Shown one piece after another: positions 4,998 to 6,085 of a DNA stretch of 6,085 nucleotides. The translations under genes and the position numbers were made by a program. The notes under the pieces were generated by a model. The model searched no databases, was not told the DNA's origin, and saw only the letters and a list, made by a program, of their open reading frames with translations. How positions within the stretch are numbered: position 1 is the first letter of the stretch; each line of letters opens with the position of its first letter. The stretch is from Myxococcales bacterium (GTDB lineage: Bacteria > Myxococcota_A > Polyangia > Fen-1088), in NCBI GenBank assembly GCA_003161835.1, contig PMNO01000146.1, positions 2,048 to 8,132 on the forward strand. The letters are read 5' to 3'.

Positions 4998-5675
4998 TCA
5001 GCCTCGGGTCAACCACTGCAGAAAGCGGCCACTGATCGTCAGTGGCTGGGCGGGGGCCTCGTTGATGATCAGGGCGACACAGGGCTCGTCACCGTCTGTC
5101 CGCTGCGCGTGGCGATCGCCCGGGAACATCGTGGTAGCGTCGCCGCGACCCAGGTGGCCGCCGGCATCGACCAGCCCGCCCGAGAACACCACCGTGTGCT
5201 CGGGCCCGCCATGGTCGTGATTCGGAATCTTCAGGCCCGGACTGAAGCGCATGAGGCGGGCGCGCCAGACCGATGGAATTCCCAGGTCGATGGCGCGGAT
5301 GCCCGGAAGCAGCGTCTGCCACGTCACCGAACCTCGCGACAGAAGCAGTTTCGACAGGGCGGGGGGAAGCTGCGGCATGTCTGCGGGAAGGGCGGCTGAC
5401 GGCGACAGCGCGGAAGCCGCTGACTGCGCGGGCATGTCGGGCAAAGCGGCGAGATCAGCCAGCAACCGGGAGCGCGAATGTGACGGTGACGCATGTGCCG
5501 GCTGCCGCGCGGCCAGCAGCGAATCCAACGCGGCCTCGTGCGTGGCGGTGCCTTCCTGACAGGCCCTGCACAAGGCCATGTGACAGGCGATCGCCAGGCG
5601 CGCCCCTTCCGAAGCGGTCCCCACCGCGAAGCCGCGAAGAAGATCGTCGGAAAGGTGGCGCCGGGGTTCAGTCAC
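4998..5675 (-). CDS. chrR: ChrR family zinc anti-sigma / cupin protein
   Basis: The 225-residue product matches the two-domain plan of Rhodobacter ChrR. The N-terminal anti-sigma domain carries H7, H32, C36 and C39 (in CHMALCRACQ), the same spacing as the ChrR zinc ligands H6, H31, C35 and C38 that I recall from its crystal structure. A proline/alanine/serine-rich linker (about 55-105) leads to the cupin-like domain, where G147-x5-H153-x-H155-x3-E159-x6-G166 and H189 form the second zinc site. In Rhodobacter, ChrR sequesters the ECF sigma RpoE and releases it on singlet oxygen or organic hydroperoxides through the cupin domain. The start is GTG 5675, with GAGG (5681-5684) 5 nt upstream. No sigma gene precedes it in operon position inside the window; it converges with the sigma/anti-sigma operon 19 bp away. 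It may share that sigma, or act on one elsewhere. Confidence 0.9.
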   Translation of the reverse strand: MTEPRRHLSDDLLRGFAVGTASEGARLAIACHMALCRACQEGTATHEAALDSLLAARQPAHASPSHSRSRLLADLAALPDMPAQSAASALSPSAALPADMPQLPPALSKLLLSRGSVTWQTLLPGIRAIDLGIPSVWRARLMRFSPGLKIPNHDHGGPEHTVVFSGGLVDAGGHLGRGDATTMFPGDRHAQRTDGDEPCVALIINEAPAQPLTISGRFLQWLTRG

Positions 5676-5680
5676 AATTG

Positions 5681-5684
5681 CCTC
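5681..5684 (-). promoter_or_regulatory. ribosome binding site of the ChrR family gene
   Basis: GAGG on the minus strand stands 5 nt before the GTG at 5675 and supports this non-ATG start. No in-frame ATG lies close upstream. Confidence 0.5.
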
Positions 5685-5726
5685 GCTGAAAGTCTACAAC
5701 GTCCCGTGCAGCAAACGGGCCTTCTC

Positions 5727-5746
5727 CAAGACAAGACAAGACAAGA
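5727..5746. repeat. pentanucleotide tandem repeat (CAAGA)x4
   Basis: Four perfect copies of CAAGA (TCTTG on the minus strand) lie 52-71 bp upstream of the ChrR family gene's start, in the 149-bp gap between it and the collagen-like gene. This is where its promoter should be. A unit of five changes DNA length by half a helical turn per copy. Confidence 0.85.
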
Positions 5747-5761
5747 GAGACGAACGCGGAA

Positions 5762-5790
5762 CCTCCCGGGACCGGACGGAGGAGGGGAGG
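5762..5790 (-). terminator. possible weak hairpin downstream of the collagen-like gene
   Basis: CCTCCC at 5762-5767 can pair with GGGAGG at 5785-5790 across a 17-base loop. On the minus strand it follows the collagen-like gene's stop by about 35 bp and is followed by a pyrimidine-rich tract, but there is no proper U-run. Weak evidence. Confidence 0.2.
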
Positions 5791-5824
5791 GGACGAGACG
5801 ATTCCGCGCTCGTGTTCTTCGAGT

Positions 5825-6085
5825 CTATCGGGCCAGCAGCGGGTCGAACGCTGCGGGATCCGACGTGTCGATGATGACCTTGTCCTCGACGGTGTCGGCT
5901 GGACTGACCTCATCGGTGTGGTTCGTGGTCAGGTCGGTGACCCAGTCGACCAGCGGGATCCCCGCAGTACCGCCCGCAGCTCCGCCCGCGGCGCCCATGG
6001 CTCCCGCAGCTCCCGCGGAGCCGGGCGCGCCGGTGGTTCCCGCGGAGCCGGTAGCCCCCGCGGCCCCGGAACCGCCGGGGCCCCC
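5825..6085 (-). CDS. collagen-like (Gly-X-Y) repeat protein, C-terminal part (5' end outside window)
   Basis: The frame is open from the window edge (6085) to TAG 5827-5825 and gives 86 residues. The first 38 or so are glycine at nearly every third position (GGP GGS GAA GAT GSA GTT GAP GSA GAA GAM ...), a collagen-like tract that could form a triple helix or a flexible surface stalk. It is followed by a non-repetitive acidic tail: GIPLVDWVTDLTTNHTDEV and then an EDKVIIDTSDPAAFDPLLAR ending. I associate Gly-X-Y proteins closing with an 'IPLVDWV-DL...HT...PDTV.DK.I.DT.DP..F' tail with myxobacterial-type genomes, where they are predicted to be secreted or surface-attached; signal peptide and anchor would lie upstream and are not visible. 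Function unknown. The third positions are strongly G/C and the tract is repetitive at the DNA level. Confidence 0.75.
   Translation of the reverse strand, partial: GGPGGSGAAGATGSAGTTGAPGSAGAAGAMGAAGGAAGGTAGIPLVDWVTDLTTNHTDEVSPADTVEDKVIIDTSDPAAFDPLLAR

Noticed and set aside
5727..5746. CRISPR-like repeats
   Set aside because: The units are 5 bp, contiguous and without spacers: a simple sequence repeat.
5668..5913. Minus-strand 81-codon frame between the ChrR gene and the collagen-like gene
   Set aside because: It overlaps the collagen-like protein's well-supported frame and the repeat-bearing promoter region, and shows no domain.

Overview
This high-GC window comes from a bacterial chromosome. 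A Myxococcota / former Deltaproteobacteria-type genome is the best guess. That rests on protein style, since there is no rRNA or marker gene: a lipoprotein of a kind I associate with that group, a Gly-X-Y (collagen-like) protein with a conserved-looking acidic C-terminal tail, and an ECF sigma factor linked to cupin-type (ChrR-like) anti-sigma factors.

Left part (1-2558). The window opens inside a type II toxin-antitoxin pair: the 3' end of an antitoxin, overlapping by GTGA a ParE/RelE-like toxin that is cut short by a stop codon halfway through the fold. Next comes a 12-TM-type MFS transporter on the minus strand (530-1789), possibly followed by a small TGATG-coupled ORF (276-530). Divergent from the transporter is a small predicted outer-membrane lipoprotein on the plus strand (2058-2558).

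Middle part (about 2559-3670) is a graveyard of mobile DNA. It holds two minus-strand fragments of rve-type (integrase core) IS transposase in permuted order: a true C-terminus with its stop codon lies immediately upstream of an internal pre-catalytic segment. A frameshifted plus-strand remnant follows that resembles the C-terminal end of plasmid relaxase/primase-type proteins. After it is a gene-poor stretch with an inverted repeat and a helically phased direct repeat.

Right part (3726-5675) is the functional core: an ECF sigma factor translationally coupled (TGATG) to a ChrR-like cupin anti-sigma factor that has lost the N-terminal zinc ligands. Convergent with it, 19 bp away, is a second ChrR family protein that keeps all the expected zinc ligands in both its anti-sigma domain (H7, H32, C36, C39) and its cupin domain (H153, H155, E159, H189), but has no sigma gene beside it in the operon position. 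The likely reading is a stress-responsive switch, of the singlet-oxygen / organic hydroperoxide type by analogy with Rhodobacter RpoE-ChrR, in which one sigma factor may be read by two different sensors. Its promoter region carries a (CAAGA)x4 tandem repeat. The window ends inside the 3' part of a collagen-like protein gene on the minus strand.
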